DNA from: an uncultured Oscillospiraceae bacterium
Lineage (GTDB): Bacteria > Bacillota > Clostridia > Oscillospirales > Acutalibacteraceae
Assembly (NCBI GenBank): GCA_900541905.1
Contig: UQLQ01000027.1
Span: forward strand, 1 to 20,474
Direction: 5' to 3'
DNA length: 20,474 nucleotides
The translations under genes and the position numbers were made by a program. Of this stretch, positions 13,607-20,341 are shown one piece after another (within the stretch, counting starts at the first letter, position 1; every line of letters begins with the position of its first letter). Below the pieces are notes generated by a model. It worked only from the letters and a program-made list of their open reading frames with translations, searched no databases and was not told the origin of the DNA.

Positions 13607-14866
13607 TTATGCCAAAATATAAACGTTCATTTGACGACGACCAAAGTTGACACATTCACCTAGTGTATTGTAATACAAGTCAACCAAAACACGACCTGAC
13701 ATCAATGCACCACCGGTATCAGAAGCAATTGCATAACCATATACAACGCTGCCGTCCGGAGAAGCAATATATAATTTTGTTCCATAAGGAATTATATTAG
13801 GGTTAACTGCCACGCGACCTACAGCAGCAGGTGCACCTGTAGCGGTAATTCCGCCACCGGTGTATGCAGTACACTCACCGGTAATCACTCGTGCAACGTT
13901 TAATACGTTACCATTTGCATCAACAATTGTATTGCCTGAAATAGTTGCACCTGTTTGAGCAGATGCGCTTGCAGTAGATACAGAAGTTACTGCTGCAGGT
14001 TTTGTTTTTGTACCTACCAATTGTACCTCTGCTACAGGTGCAGTTTCTGAAAGAACCGCTACATCTGTTGACTCTACCAACTGACCATTTACAAATTTAC
14101 ATTCCTTCACAGCAGTTTTGGTTCCATTTACACCAGCTGTTTGAACCTGTGTTTCACCTTTATAAAGGTCTGCTGTTTCGATTACCTCTGTTTCAAAAGG
14201 AATGTCCTCTGTTACAGTTTGTGTTGCGTAAGTAACACGATTTACGGTAATTTCCATACCATCTGTAACCGGCTCTGTTTCTGCTACGCTCAAAGTATCC
14301 TCTTCACCCAATGTAATATTCGCTGCCGGTAATACATTTGCTACTGTACCTTCCGGAACATCAATCATTTGGGTTGTTCCGTTATCATATACCGTTACTT
14401 TATGGTATCTTGTAACAACGAGGTCCGTGTTATCTGTTAACTCGCCGTTGATATCTACGTTTATGGCATCGTTATCATCTAAAACAACACCTGCTTCAGC
14501 AATCACGTCAGACACTTTGTCACCATAGTGTGCACTCACAGTTTGCTCTGCACCATCAGCCTCAACAGTTGCAGCCATTTCACGTCTAATTTTAATTACA
14601 ACGCCATTTGTGTCATCTCTTTCAACAATATCATTTGAACCAACTTGAATATTGGCCTTTTCTAATAATTCTTCTGTATTTGTTGTGGTTAGATTCACAC
14701 GATAAGATACACCGTTATCTAAAATGGTGGCTTTGCCTGTTGTTGCCATTACTGTTACAACAGAACCAACACCAATGACTGTAGCCAATGCAAAAGCACT
14801 GACGCGTTTTACTGGCGTATTCACCAATTTTAAAAACTTATGCTCTTTTTTCTCTGTGTTTTTCAT
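13607..14866 (-). CDS. YabE-like secreted protein: DUF348 repeats, G5 and 3D domains
   Basis: A 419-residue exported or membrane-tethered cell-wall protein. After a basic N-terminus and a hydrophobic helix (21-40) come three ubiquitin-like DUF348 repeats (about 44-98, 99-155 and 156-210). A G5 domain (about 211-288), a Ser/Thr/Ala linker (about 289-310) and a C-terminal 3D domain (about 328-419) follow. This is the YabE/RpfB-like plan of peptidoglycan-lytic or resuscitation-linked proteins. The 3D domain shows GECTAYTGGG, IPYGTKLYI, DTGG (D383) and VDLYYNT (D396); the first of the three aspartates is N355 (AVNP), a substitution I also recall in clostridial relatives. It is probably a lytic transglycosylase-type enzyme. 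The ATG at 14866 follows AAGGAG. It is monocistronic with a perfect consensus promoter. Confidence 0.92.
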   Translation of the reverse strand: MKNTEKKEHKFLKLVNTPVKRVSAFALATVIGVGSVVTVMATTGKATILDNGVSYRVNLTTTNTEELLEKANIQVGSNDIVERDDTNGVVIKIRREMAATVEADGAEQTVSAHYGDKVSDVIAEAGVVLDDNDAINVDINGELTDNTDLVVTRYHKVTVYDNGTTQMIDVPEGTVANVLPAANITLGEEDTLSVAETEPVTDGMEITVNRVTYATQTVTEDIPFETEVIETADLYKGETQVQTAGVNGTKTAVKECKFVNGQLVESTDVAVLSETAPVAEVQLVGTKTKPAAVTSVSTASASAQTGATISGNTIVDANGNVLNVARVITGECTAYTGGGITATGAPAAVGRVAVNPNIIPYGTKLYIASPDGSVVYGYAIASDTGGALMSGRVLVDLYYNTLGECVNFGRRQMNVYILA

Positions 14867-14887
14867 ACTTGCTCTCCTTCATGCTTA

Positions 14888-14936
14888 CGACAGTATGGAA
14901 AAGAAATTACATTTTGTTAAGATGCGCATACTGCCG
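14888..14936 (-). other. Leader hairpin of the G5/3D mRNA
   Basis: Arms 14888-14897 and 14927-14936 form a 10-bp stem (CGGCAGTATG with CATACTGTCG, one G-U) closing a 29-nt loop in the 5' leader. It ends about 11 nt before the ribosome binding site, which stays free. Role unknown; it could stabilise the mRNA. Confidence 0.5.
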
Positions 14937-14965
14937 CTTGTTTTCGGATTACTTTGATGTTTGCT

Positions 14966-14994
14966 ATTATATTCACTGTTTTTCCATATGTCAA
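14966..14994 (-). promoter_or_regulatory. Perfect consensus sigma-A promoter of the G5/3D gene
   Basis: Minus strand: TTGACA (14994-14989), 17-bp spacer, TATAAT (14971-14966). Both hexamers match the consensus fully. The leader is about 90 nt. Confidence 0.92.
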
Positions 14995-15147
14995 ATAAAA
15001 AACGAACTCGATTTTATGCAATATATACAAACACAATTTCCATAAAATTGAAAATACGACTTCCTAACTTAAAATTCTACCATTTATTTACATTTATGTT
15101 AATAAATCCTCTTTGTTTTATGTGCAGATTGCAAGAAAACAGAAGTT

Positions 15148-15174
15148 ACAAATTTGTTACATGTATTACATGTA
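15148..15174. promoter_or_regulatory. Cluster of short palindromes
   Basis: ACAAATTTGT (15148-15157) is followed by TACATGTA at 15158-15165 and again at 15167-15174, on a 9-bp period. It is about 150-185 bp upstream of the G5/3D promoter. Possible regulator sites; the regulator is not known. Confidence 0.35.
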
Positions 15175-15242
15175 TGTTTTATTTTCGTCATTTATACAAA
15201 TAGTTATAACACTAAAAATTACCTTATTTTGGTAATAGTTGC

Positions 15243-15281
15243 TAAGAACCGCTTATTAGCTGGTCTAATAAGCGGTTCTTA
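15243..15281. repeat. Orphan hairpin with a 17-bp perfect stem
   Basis: TAAGAACCGCTTATTAG (15243-15259) and its exact reverse complement (15265-15281) enclose the loop CTGGT. Neither strand has a T-run after the stem, and no gene ends within 400 bp on either side, so it is not a normal terminator. Confidence 0.75.
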
Positions 15282-15699
15282 TATCAAATTCTTTCAAATT
15301 TTTGTCATATAAAATTTTTATTTTTCGTAAAAAATGAAAATAATTTTCTTCGTTTTAATTCAAAGCTTTATGTAAACTGGGATTCGATATATCTTTATTA
15401 TCATTTTTATATCCAAACTATATAATGTCCCTCCACTTCAAAGAATTTATATTTTTGGTGCCATATTAAAACCATATAAAAGTTTTAGATGGTATTTAAA
15501 AGGTTACAAATTGTAATCTTTTAATTTTAAACAGATACATGATCTTGTATCTATAAATATTTCACCCCCTTTATATTCCTAATATTTTTTATCTATGTGG
15601 AACCATAAAAGTAATCTCTATTTTTAGACTATTGAGAAAATATTTCTTTTTCATTATATATATTAAAATTTAACTGCGCTTTAATTACCCTGTATCAAC

Positions 15700-15987
15700 T
15701 CATTTTACAGTATATTTTATTTCTTCTAACCATGTATAAGTAATTTCATACTTATTATATTGAGCCCTAATAGCTTTAATTATTTGACACAAACTGTAAA
15801 TGATAATGTAACAACCTATTATTACAACTATAATACAAAAAATTAATACTAATGCTAATATGAAATTTTGGTTTGTAATTATAGATTCAAAAAATTTCCT
15901 CCTAACAATAAATTGGTACCTACTGATAAAATAGCTGAGCAGCCTTTTGTTAGCCCTCTGAAAGTTTTTTCTTGTTTTATGCGACAT
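15700..15987 (-). CDS. C-terminal frame of an interrupted membrane protein
   Basis: This frame encodes a strong membrane helix (NQNFILALVLIFCIIVVIIG) and a polar tail ending EEIKYTVK. It lies in the -1 frame relative to the upstream hypothetical gene. Its only ATG, at 15987, has no ribosome binding site and lies inside the upstream gene's coding sequence, so the first 32 or so codons are probably a shadow. The likely real coding part begins near 15891, at an A-AAT-TTT run where both frames meet. It may be the end of one protein of about 205 residues made by frameshifting, or the remnant of a broken gene, or the break may be a sequencing error in a homopolymer. I do not recognise the family. 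Confidence 0.4.
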   Translation of the reverse strand: MSHKTRKNFQRANKRLLSYFISRYQFIVRRKFFESIITNQNFILALVLIFCIIVVIIGCYIIIYSLCQIIKAIRAQYNKYEITYTWLEEIKYTVK

Positions 15988-16316
15988 TGTTCAATTTCTT
16001 TTTCTAACTGTTCTATACTTGTTCTGTCTTTTAGATGCAATCGTTGTAAGCCTACAGTAATATCTTCTTTTATCTCACGTTGTATTATAGGGTCATCAAT
16101 ATTTTTTTGGCATCTTGAGCCGTAGACTACACTTGGAATATATACAATCGTACCGATAAAAACATAAATAAATTCTCTTTCTAAACATCCTCTTATGCCA
16201 ATAACTACTCCTATAATCATAATTATTATACACGTTTTAGCTAAAGGAGATATGAGGAAAGACTTTTTATTTTTCTCTGCAATCATTTTTATAACTTGTC
16301 TACATGTATTAGTCAT
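15879..16316 (-). CDS. Hypothetical membrane protein, frame ends early
   Basis: A 145-residue product I do not recognise. It has a basic N-terminus and two membrane helices (about 22-42 and 46-65, a hairpin with a short GCLERE turn). A charged helical stretch follows (about 70-118, EQLEKEIEQCRIKQEK), then a Gly/Leu-rich hydrophobic end (LTKGCSAILSVGTNLLLGGN). The frame then stops, while a third membrane helix continues in the -1 frame (15700-15891). The ATG at 16316 is chosen for AAAGGAG about 10 nt upstream. It lies just downstream of the rpsI terminator without an obvious promoter. Its base composition is more AT-rich than that of neighbouring genes, suggesting an accessory gene. Confidence 0.55.
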   Translation of the reverse strand: MTNTCRQVIKMIAEKNKKSFLISPLAKTCIIIMIIGVVIGIRGCLEREFIYVFIGTIVYIPSVVYGSRCQKNIDDPIIQREIKEDITVGLQRLHLKDRTSIEQLEKEIEQCRIKQEKTFRGLTKGCSAILSVGTNLLLGGNFLNL

Positions 16317-16361
16317 ATATAAACAACTCCTTTCCAACATTACAATATTTTAATTCCAAAT

Positions 16362-16389
16362 AAAAAACCACTGCCCATGGCAGTGGTTT
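16362..16389 (-). terminator. Intrinsic terminator of rplM-rpsI
   Basis: Minus strand: AAACCACTGCC, loop ATG, GGCAGTGGTTT, then a run of T (six in all). The 11-bp stem is perfect and starts 10 nt after the rpsI stop. Confidence 0.92.
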
Positions 16390-16399
16390 ATAAATAAAA

Positions 16400-16801
16400 T
16401 TATCTCTTTGAGAACTGTGGAGCTCTACGTGCGCCTTTAAGACCGTATTTCTTACGTTCTTTCATTCTTGGGTCACGAGTTAAGAATCCAGCCTTTTTCA
16501 GAGTAGGACGGAGATTCTCAGAATCATATTGAAGCAAAGCCCTTGCAACACCGTGACGGATTGCGCCAGCTTGACCTGTAACGCCACCGCCTGCAACACG
16601 GCAAACAATGTCGAATTTACCTTCTGTTTTTGTTAAATTTAGTGGCTGGCGAACAATTAGTTTTAATGTTTCCAAACCAAAATAATCATCAATATCTCTA
16701 TCGTTAATTGTAACTTTACCTGTACCTTGGTATAGTCTTACACGAGCAACAGAGCTTTTTCTTCTACCTGTACCATAAAAATAAGACTCTTTGTTATACA
16801 T
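16400..16801 (-). CDS. rpsI: 30S ribosomal protein S9
   Basis: S9 is a small-subunit head protein whose C-terminal tail reaches the P site. The 133-residue product is full length and shows GTGRRKSSVARVRL near the N-terminus, the central VCRVAGGGVTGQAGAIRHGV and the invariant basic C-terminal tail KYGLKGARRAPQFSKR. The ATG at 16801 follows GAGGAGG. It lies 17 nt after the rplM stop in the universal rplM-rpsI operon, and a strong terminator follows. Confidence 0.98.
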   Translation of the reverse strand: MYNKESYFYGTGRRKSSVARVRLYQGTGKVTINDRDIDDYFGLETLKLIVRQPLNLTKTEGKFDIVCRVAGGGVTGQAGAIRHGVARALLQYDSENLRPTLKKAGFLTRDPRMKERKKYGLKGARRAPQFSKR

Positions 16802-16818
16802 ATTCCAATCCTCCTCTC

Positions 16819-17247
16819 TTATTTATCCCAAACTGTTGGTTGTTGTGCTGCGTGAACATGCTCAGCACCTGCATATACGCGTAGTCTGGTTAGTTGTTCA
16901 CGGCCATTATGTGTGCTAGGAATCATACCTTTTACAGCCAATTGCATAGCGAACTCTGGTTTTTCAGCCATTAATCTGTCATAACCTACCTCTTTTAGGT
17001 GACCAACGTAGCCTGTATGACGGTAGTATTTTTTGTTTTGCAGCTTATTACCTGTTAAAACAGCATCAGCGCAGTTAATGATGATAACATGATCGCCACC
17101 GTCAACATGTGGTGTATAAGTTGGTTTGTGTTTACCACGTAGCAAAATAGCAGCTTGAGCAGCTACACGGCCCATCGGTTTGCCTGCTGCATCAATAATG
17201 TACCATTTACGCTCTACTTGGCTTGGTTTTTGCATAAAAGTAGACAT
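16819..17247 (-). CDS. rplM: 50S ribosomal protein L13
   Basis: L13 is an early-assembly large-subunit protein. The 142-residue product has the expected length and motifs: RKWYIIDAAGKPMGRVAAQ, LRGKHKPTYTPHVDGGDHVI, a KKYYRHTGYVGHLKE stretch and AVKGMIPSTHNGR. The ATG at 17247 is chosen because GGAGG is 7 nt upstream; an in-frame ATG at 17265 overlaps that site. It is first in the rplM-rpsI operon, behind a TTGACA promoter and a structured leader that probably mediates feedback control. Confidence 0.98.
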   Translation of the reverse strand: MSTFMQKPSQVERKWYIIDAAGKPMGRVAAQAAILLRGKHKPTYTPHVDGGDHVIIINCADAVLTGNKLQNKKYYRHTGYVGHLKEVGYDRLMAEKPEFAMQLAVKGMIPSTHNGREQLTRLRVYAGAEHVHAAQQPTVWDK

Positions 17248-17261
17248 TGCATTTCCTCCAA

Positions 17262-17342
17262 ACATTAATATTCTTTATCATTGATAGCTCCCATTTTTTA
17301 AATTGGGAAATCGCTCAAAACACTCATAAGTGTTAACATGCA
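17262..17342 (-). promoter_or_regulatory. Candidate L13 leader (ribosomal protein autoregulatory RNA)
   Basis: The roughly 95-nt leader contains the hairpin AACACT-TATG-AGTGTT (17334-17319). A second stem with an internal loop pairs GAT-TT-CCCA with TGGG-AGCT-ATC (17313-17284). Firmicutes rplM operons carry a known L13 leader of similar small size in this position. The match here is by position and shape, not by a covariance search. Confidence 0.5.
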
Positions 17343-17348
17343 TTTATG

Positions 17349-17377
17349 ATATTACCATACACGATTTATAGTGTCAA
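17349..17377 (-). promoter_or_regulatory. Sigma-A promoter of rplM-rpsI
   Basis: Minus strand: TTGACA (17377-17372), 17-bp spacer, TAATAT (17354-17349), with extended -10 TGGTAATAT. Confidence 0.9.
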
Positions 17378-17480
17378 CCCCTAATTTTCATTTTTTTAAT
17401 TTACTAATTAATTTGCTTTTATTTTCTGCTGTTTTCTCTTTATATCTCTCGTATTCTTGATTGTCATTTTAAAAAAAATA

Positions 17481-17509
17481 TTTTACTTTTATAAGAAATG
17501 TGGTATGAT
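17481..17509 (+). promoter_or_regulatory. Promoter of the ttcA-like gene
   Basis: TTTTAC (17481-17486), 17-bp spacer, TATGAT (17504-17509) with extended -10 TGGTATGAT. It is divergent from the rplM promoter about 100 bp away; the DNA between is AT-rich and holds nothing else evident. Confidence 0.6.
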
Positions 17510-17575
17510 ATGCGTAATTTAAAAATCCCGTTACACCGCAGTTATCCGCTATTTATCAATATGGAGGGGTCTTTT

Positions 17576-18298
17576 ATGCAGCAAATTATGAGCCAAATAC
17601 GGGCTGCCGTTGACAGTTACCAATTAATCCAACCGGGTGATCGTATTGCAGTGGGTATTTCCGGAGGTAAGGATTCCCTTGTTCTACTCTGCGCTTTAGC
17701 GAATATGCGAAAATTTTTACCAATGAAATATGATTTGGTTGCAATCACTGTAGACCCTTGCTTTGATAATATACAAACTGACTTTCGTCAAGTAGAAGAA
17801 TTATGCCGCCGTTTACAAGTAAAGTATGAAATACGCCGTTCTCAGCTGGGTAATATTATCTTTGAACAAAGAAAAGAAAGTAATCCCTGCAGTTTATGTG
17901 CCCGTATGCGCCGAGGTATTTTACATGATATGAGTAAAAAACATAACTGTAACAAACTTGCGCTCGGACATCATTTTGATGATGCTGTACAAACCTTTTT
18001 TATGAATCTGTTTTATGGTGGCAAAATCGGCTGTTTTTCTCCTATGTCATATTTATCGAGAAAAGACCTATATTTAATACGACCGATGGTGTTTTGTGAA
18101 GAAAGTAAAGTGGAATCTGCAGCACAGCGCTATCATTTGCCTGTTGTAAAAAGTGAATGTCCTGTAGACGGACATACCTGCCGTCAAAGTACTCAAGAAC
18201 TAGTTAAAGATTTAGAAAAACAATTTCCTGATTTGCGACGAAAGGTCATGGGAGCATTACAGCGCGCCGATATTGATGGCTGGGGCAAACAAAAATAA
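17576..18298 (+). CDS. ttcA: TtcA-family tRNA 2-thiocytidine synthetase
   Basis: A 240-residue PP-loop ATP pyrophosphatase of the TtcA family, which thiolates cytidine 32 of certain tRNAs using an iron-sulfur cluster. Visible are the PP-loop GISGGKDSLVLL (S29-S34), the CSLC pair (C105, C108) before ARMRRGIL, the LALGHHFDDAVQTFFMNLFYGG signature (about 128-149) and a third cluster of cysteines (C195, C202) in SECPVDGHTC. The three-Cys arrangement and ALGHH/FYGG motifs favour TtcA over TilS. The ATG at 17576 follows GGAGGGG; a start 26 codons earlier lacks a ribosome binding site and would be at or before the predicted transcription start. It is a single gene with a strong terminator downstream. 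Confidence 0.88.
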   Translation: MQQIMSQIRAAVDSYQLIQPGDRIAVGISGGKDSLVLLCALANMRKFLPMKYDLVAITVDPCFDNIQTDFRQVEELCRRLQVKYEIRRSQLGNIIFEQRKESNPCSLCARMRRGILHDMSKKHNCNKLALGHHFDDAVQTFFMNLFYGGKIGCFSPMSYLSRKDLYLIRPMVFCEESKVESAAQRYHLPVVKSECPVDGHTCRQSTQELVKDLEKQFPDLRRKVMGALQRADIDGWGKQK

Positions 18299-18374
18299 CT
18301 CTTTATCTTTTACTAACTATATTATTAGACAGCCATAGGGAAGCTTTAAAACTTCTCGGAGCAATATAAAAAAT

Positions 18375-18410
18375 TGGCTATTGTTTTATAGGAAACAATA
18401 GCCATGTTTT
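18375..18410 (+). terminator. Intrinsic terminator of ttcA
   Basis: TGGCTATTGTTT (18375-18386) and AAACAATAGCCA (18393-18404) form a perfect 12-bp stem around TATAGG, followed by TGTTTT. The intervening 18299-18374 holds nothing else. Confidence 0.8.
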
Positions 18411-18428
18411 GAAAAAAGGAAAGTATCT

Positions 18429-18933
18429 ATGAAAACTATTCTCTTTTTCAATTTGGACCAATGGGCAACTGGACGCCGCCTATATAACATCAACCGCACG
18501 AATGGCGAGACAAAATAGGTTTTCAATCAAAACAGTATCCATTTCAAAAGATAAAGTAAAATCTATCGGCAGATTTCAAGTAATACCTGATTGTGAATTT
18601 CATCATATCCTACAGATTACGAAGCTTTCATTTTAATCGGAGGTATGTCTTGGAAAAATGACAGTACCCTACAATTGAAACTACTTGTAGAACAATGTCT
18701 TTTCGACCAAAAGATTCTAGGCAGATTTGTGATGCTATCGCTTTTGGAGCGCCATTGGTGTATTGAATTATGCTGCATATACTAGTAACACTCTGGATGA
18801 TTTAAAGATGTAAGCAGGTGTATTGTTGTATACCAATGAAAAAACATATAGGAAAGCTGTGCGCGATCATAACCTTATTACTGCAAATGCTACAGCTTCA
18901 TTAGAATTTGCAAGGGAGATTCTGTTAGCTTAA
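18429..18933 (+). pseudogene. Decayed DJ-1/PfpI-family (YoaZ-like) protein gene
   Basis: A coding sequence can be read only by changing frame several times. It starts MKTILFFNLDQW at 18429 (AAAGGAAAG upstream), where the first frame stops at 18516-18518. It continues AAYITSTARMAKQNRFSIK in a second frame from about 18470. A third frame from about 18600 gives DYEAFILIGGMSWKNDSTLQ, and the former nucleophile region GAICDAIAF is spread over shifted frames near 18700. The last frame has an in-frame TAA at 18811 and then LLYTNEKTYRKAVRDHNLIT and ATASLEFAREILLA to the stop at 18931. The order and motifs are those of DJ-1/PfpI class I glutamine-amidotransferase-like proteins such as B. subtilis YoaZ. 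The ribosome binding site, start and stop survive, so inactivation looks recent. Confidence 0.82.
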
Positions 18934-19017
18934 AAGTGGCTCCTAAAATATCATTCAGCAGTGGTATCACTTTCATATACCAGATAATTACATCCTATAC
19001 CTCATATATAAAAATGG

Positions 19018-19056
19018 AAATGCGTAAGAATGTGAACCAGACATTCTCACGCATTT
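19018..19056. terminator. Bidirectional terminator between the pseudogene and aroF
   Basis: AAATGCGTAAGAATGT and ACATTCTCACGCATTT form a 16-position stem with one A-C mismatch around GAACCAG-type loop bases. On the plus strand it ends in six T; on the minus strand the tail TTTCCATTTTTA is weaker. It can serve both the decayed plus-strand gene and aroF. Confidence 0.8.
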
Positions 19057-19101
19057 TTTATTCTAAAATAAGATGATATGTTACCGTACTTACGGCAATT
19101 C

Positions 19102-20115
19102 TTACATTTCTCTATCAAAAATATTTGCCATTTGTCCTACTTTTTGCACTAAATCTGCAAAAGCCTCAATACTTAACTGTTGTGCAGCATCACTGATTGC
19201 CTCTTTTGCATTTGGGTGTACCTCTACAATCAGACCGTCAGCTCCGGCTGCAATACCTGCCAATGCTAATGGAGCTACATAACGTTCTTTTCCCGCTGCA
19301 TGAGAGGGATCAATGATAATTGGTAAACTGCTGCGTTCTTTTACAACCGGAACAGCCGAAACATCCAGCGTATTTCTGGTAGCTGTTTCAAAGGTACGAA
19401 TACCTCTCTCACATAACACAACATTGTAGTTACCTTCACTCATAATATATTCCGCTGCATCCAGCCACTCTTCAATGGTATTGGCAATGCCTCTTTTTAA
19501 TACAACCGGCACTTTTGATTTACCAATATCTTTGAGTAAACGGAAGTTCTGCATATTTCTTGCCCCAATTTGGAACATATCGCAATATTTAATCGCAGTA
19601 TCAATTTGTTCGGAAGCCATAACTTCACTTACTACTTTCAGCCCAGTTGCATCCGCTGCTTTTCTCAATAGCTTTAATCCTTCTTCTTCTAAGCCCTGAA
19701 ATGAATATGGAGAGGTTCTAGGTTTATAGGCGCCGCCGCGCAAAAATGTTGCACCGGCTGCTTTTACGCCAATGGCTGCTTTCATAATACATTCTTCATT
19801 TTCTACTGCACAAGGTCCACCCATCATTACCAGTTTTTTTCCACCAATCACCTGGTCACCTACGTGCACAAGGCGTCCGTCAGGACACATATCACGGCTT
19901 GCAAGTTTATAAGAGTGCATAATCGGCACACAGTTTTCAACGCCGTCCAATAAGGTGATGTCCAAACCTCCCAGTTTGCTTTTATCACCCAAAATACCAA
20001 TAATAGTAGCTTGGGTACCCTCAGATACATCGGCACCCAATCCACATTTTTTTAATGTTTCCACTACTTCTTGTACATTTTCTTTTGTACAATTTTGCTT
20101 CATTAAAATAACCAT
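19102..20115 (-). CDS. aroF: 3-deoxy-7-phosphoheptulonate (DAHP) synthase
   Basis: The enzyme condenses phosphoenolpyruvate and erythrose-4-phosphate, the first step of the shikimate pathway to aromatic amino acids. The 337-residue product is the type I-beta form. It has a ferredoxin-like regulatory N-domain (about 1-65) and a TIM barrel with GGPCAVE (99-105, metal-binding C102), KPRTSPYSFQG (131-141), IGARNMQNF (183-191), LKRG (206-209), CERGIRTFE (235-243), DPSHAAGK (269-276, H272), EVHP (E298) and D309. All expected metal and substrate residues are present. The N-domain usually mediates feedback inhibition; the effector cannot be told from sequence. The ATG at 20115 follows AAGGAAGG. It is monocistronic with a good promoter. 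Confidence 0.97.
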   Translation of the reverse strand: MVILMKQNCTKENVQEVVETLKKCGLGADVSEGTQATIIGILGDKSKLGGLDITLLDGVENCVPIMHSYKLASRDMCPDGRLVHVGDQVIGGKKLVMMGGPCAVENEECIMKAAIGVKAAGATFLRGGAYKPRTSPYSFQGLEEEGLKLLRKAADATGLKVVSEVMASEQIDTAIKYCDMFQIGARNMQNFRLLKDIGKSKVPVVLKRGIANTIEEWLDAAEYIMSEGNYNVVLCERGIRTFETATRNTLDVSAVPVVKERSSLPIIIDPSHAAGKERYVAPLALAGIAAGADGLIVEVHPNAKEAISDAAQQLSIEAFADLVQKVGQMANIFDREM

Positions 20116-20152
20116 AACCTAAAACCTTCCTTTCTAAAAGTAGCCTAAGACT

Positions 20153-20181
20153 ATTTTACACTTTAAAGCGATAAATTGCAA
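20153..20181 (-). promoter_or_regulatory. Sigma-A promoter of aroF
   Basis: Minus strand: TTGCAA (20181-20176), 17-bp spacer, TAAAAT (20158-20153). The leader is about 35 nt, too short for a T-box or tryptophan-type attenuator. Confidence 0.8.
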
Positions 20182-20230
20182 GTATTATTAAAGAAAAAAG
20201 CGAACAAGATGAAAAGACAGTTAAATCCAC

Positions 20231-20279
20231 AAAAAAGCAAGGGAGAAAGGAACCCTCAAAAAGGCTCCTTCTCCCTTGC
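20231..20279 (-). terminator. Intrinsic terminator of the surface-protein gene
   Basis: Minus strand: GCAAGGGAGAAGGAGCC pairs with GGTTCCTTTCTCCCTTGC (one bulge, one wobble) around TTTTTGAG, then six T. It lies about 60 nt after the stop at 20342. Confidence 0.88.
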
Positions 20280-20341
20280 ATACTGAAACTGTAAACAGCA
20301 GAGCAGTTGTATTTATCTGTCAAAGAAAACCATACGTGCTG

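Larger units (their letters stand above)
14995..15699. other. AT-rich region of about 700 bp without a convincing gene
   Basis: No ORF here has both a ribosome binding site and plausible composition. Visible items are a palindrome cluster (15148-15174), a 17-bp-stem hairpin (15243-15281), a near-palindrome of 12-bp arms at 15498-15522 and a small hairpin at 15533-15552. A strong Shine-Dalgarno-like GGGGGTG at about 15571-15577 (minus) has no usable start codon after it. The stretch may be the remains of a lost gene. Confidence 0.6.

Noticed and set aside
13453..13650. 65-codon plus-strand ORF starting in the hairpin loop
   Set aside because: No ribosome binding site; it runs through the hairpin arm, a terminator and the 3' end of the G5/3D gene on the other strand.
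14867..14965. Possible c-di-AMP (ydaO/yuaA) riboswitch before the G5/3D gene, where such switches often occur
   Set aside because: The leader is only about 90 nt and contains one simple hairpin, far too short for that riboswitch.
14961..15203. 80-codon plus-strand ORF
   Set aside because: It begins inside the G5/3D promoter, has no ribosome binding site and has the composition of AT-rich non-coding DNA.
15560..15600. Strong GGGGGTG ribosome-binding-like site on the minus strand
   Set aside because: No ATG, GTG or TTG at a usable distance opens a frame of meaningful length.
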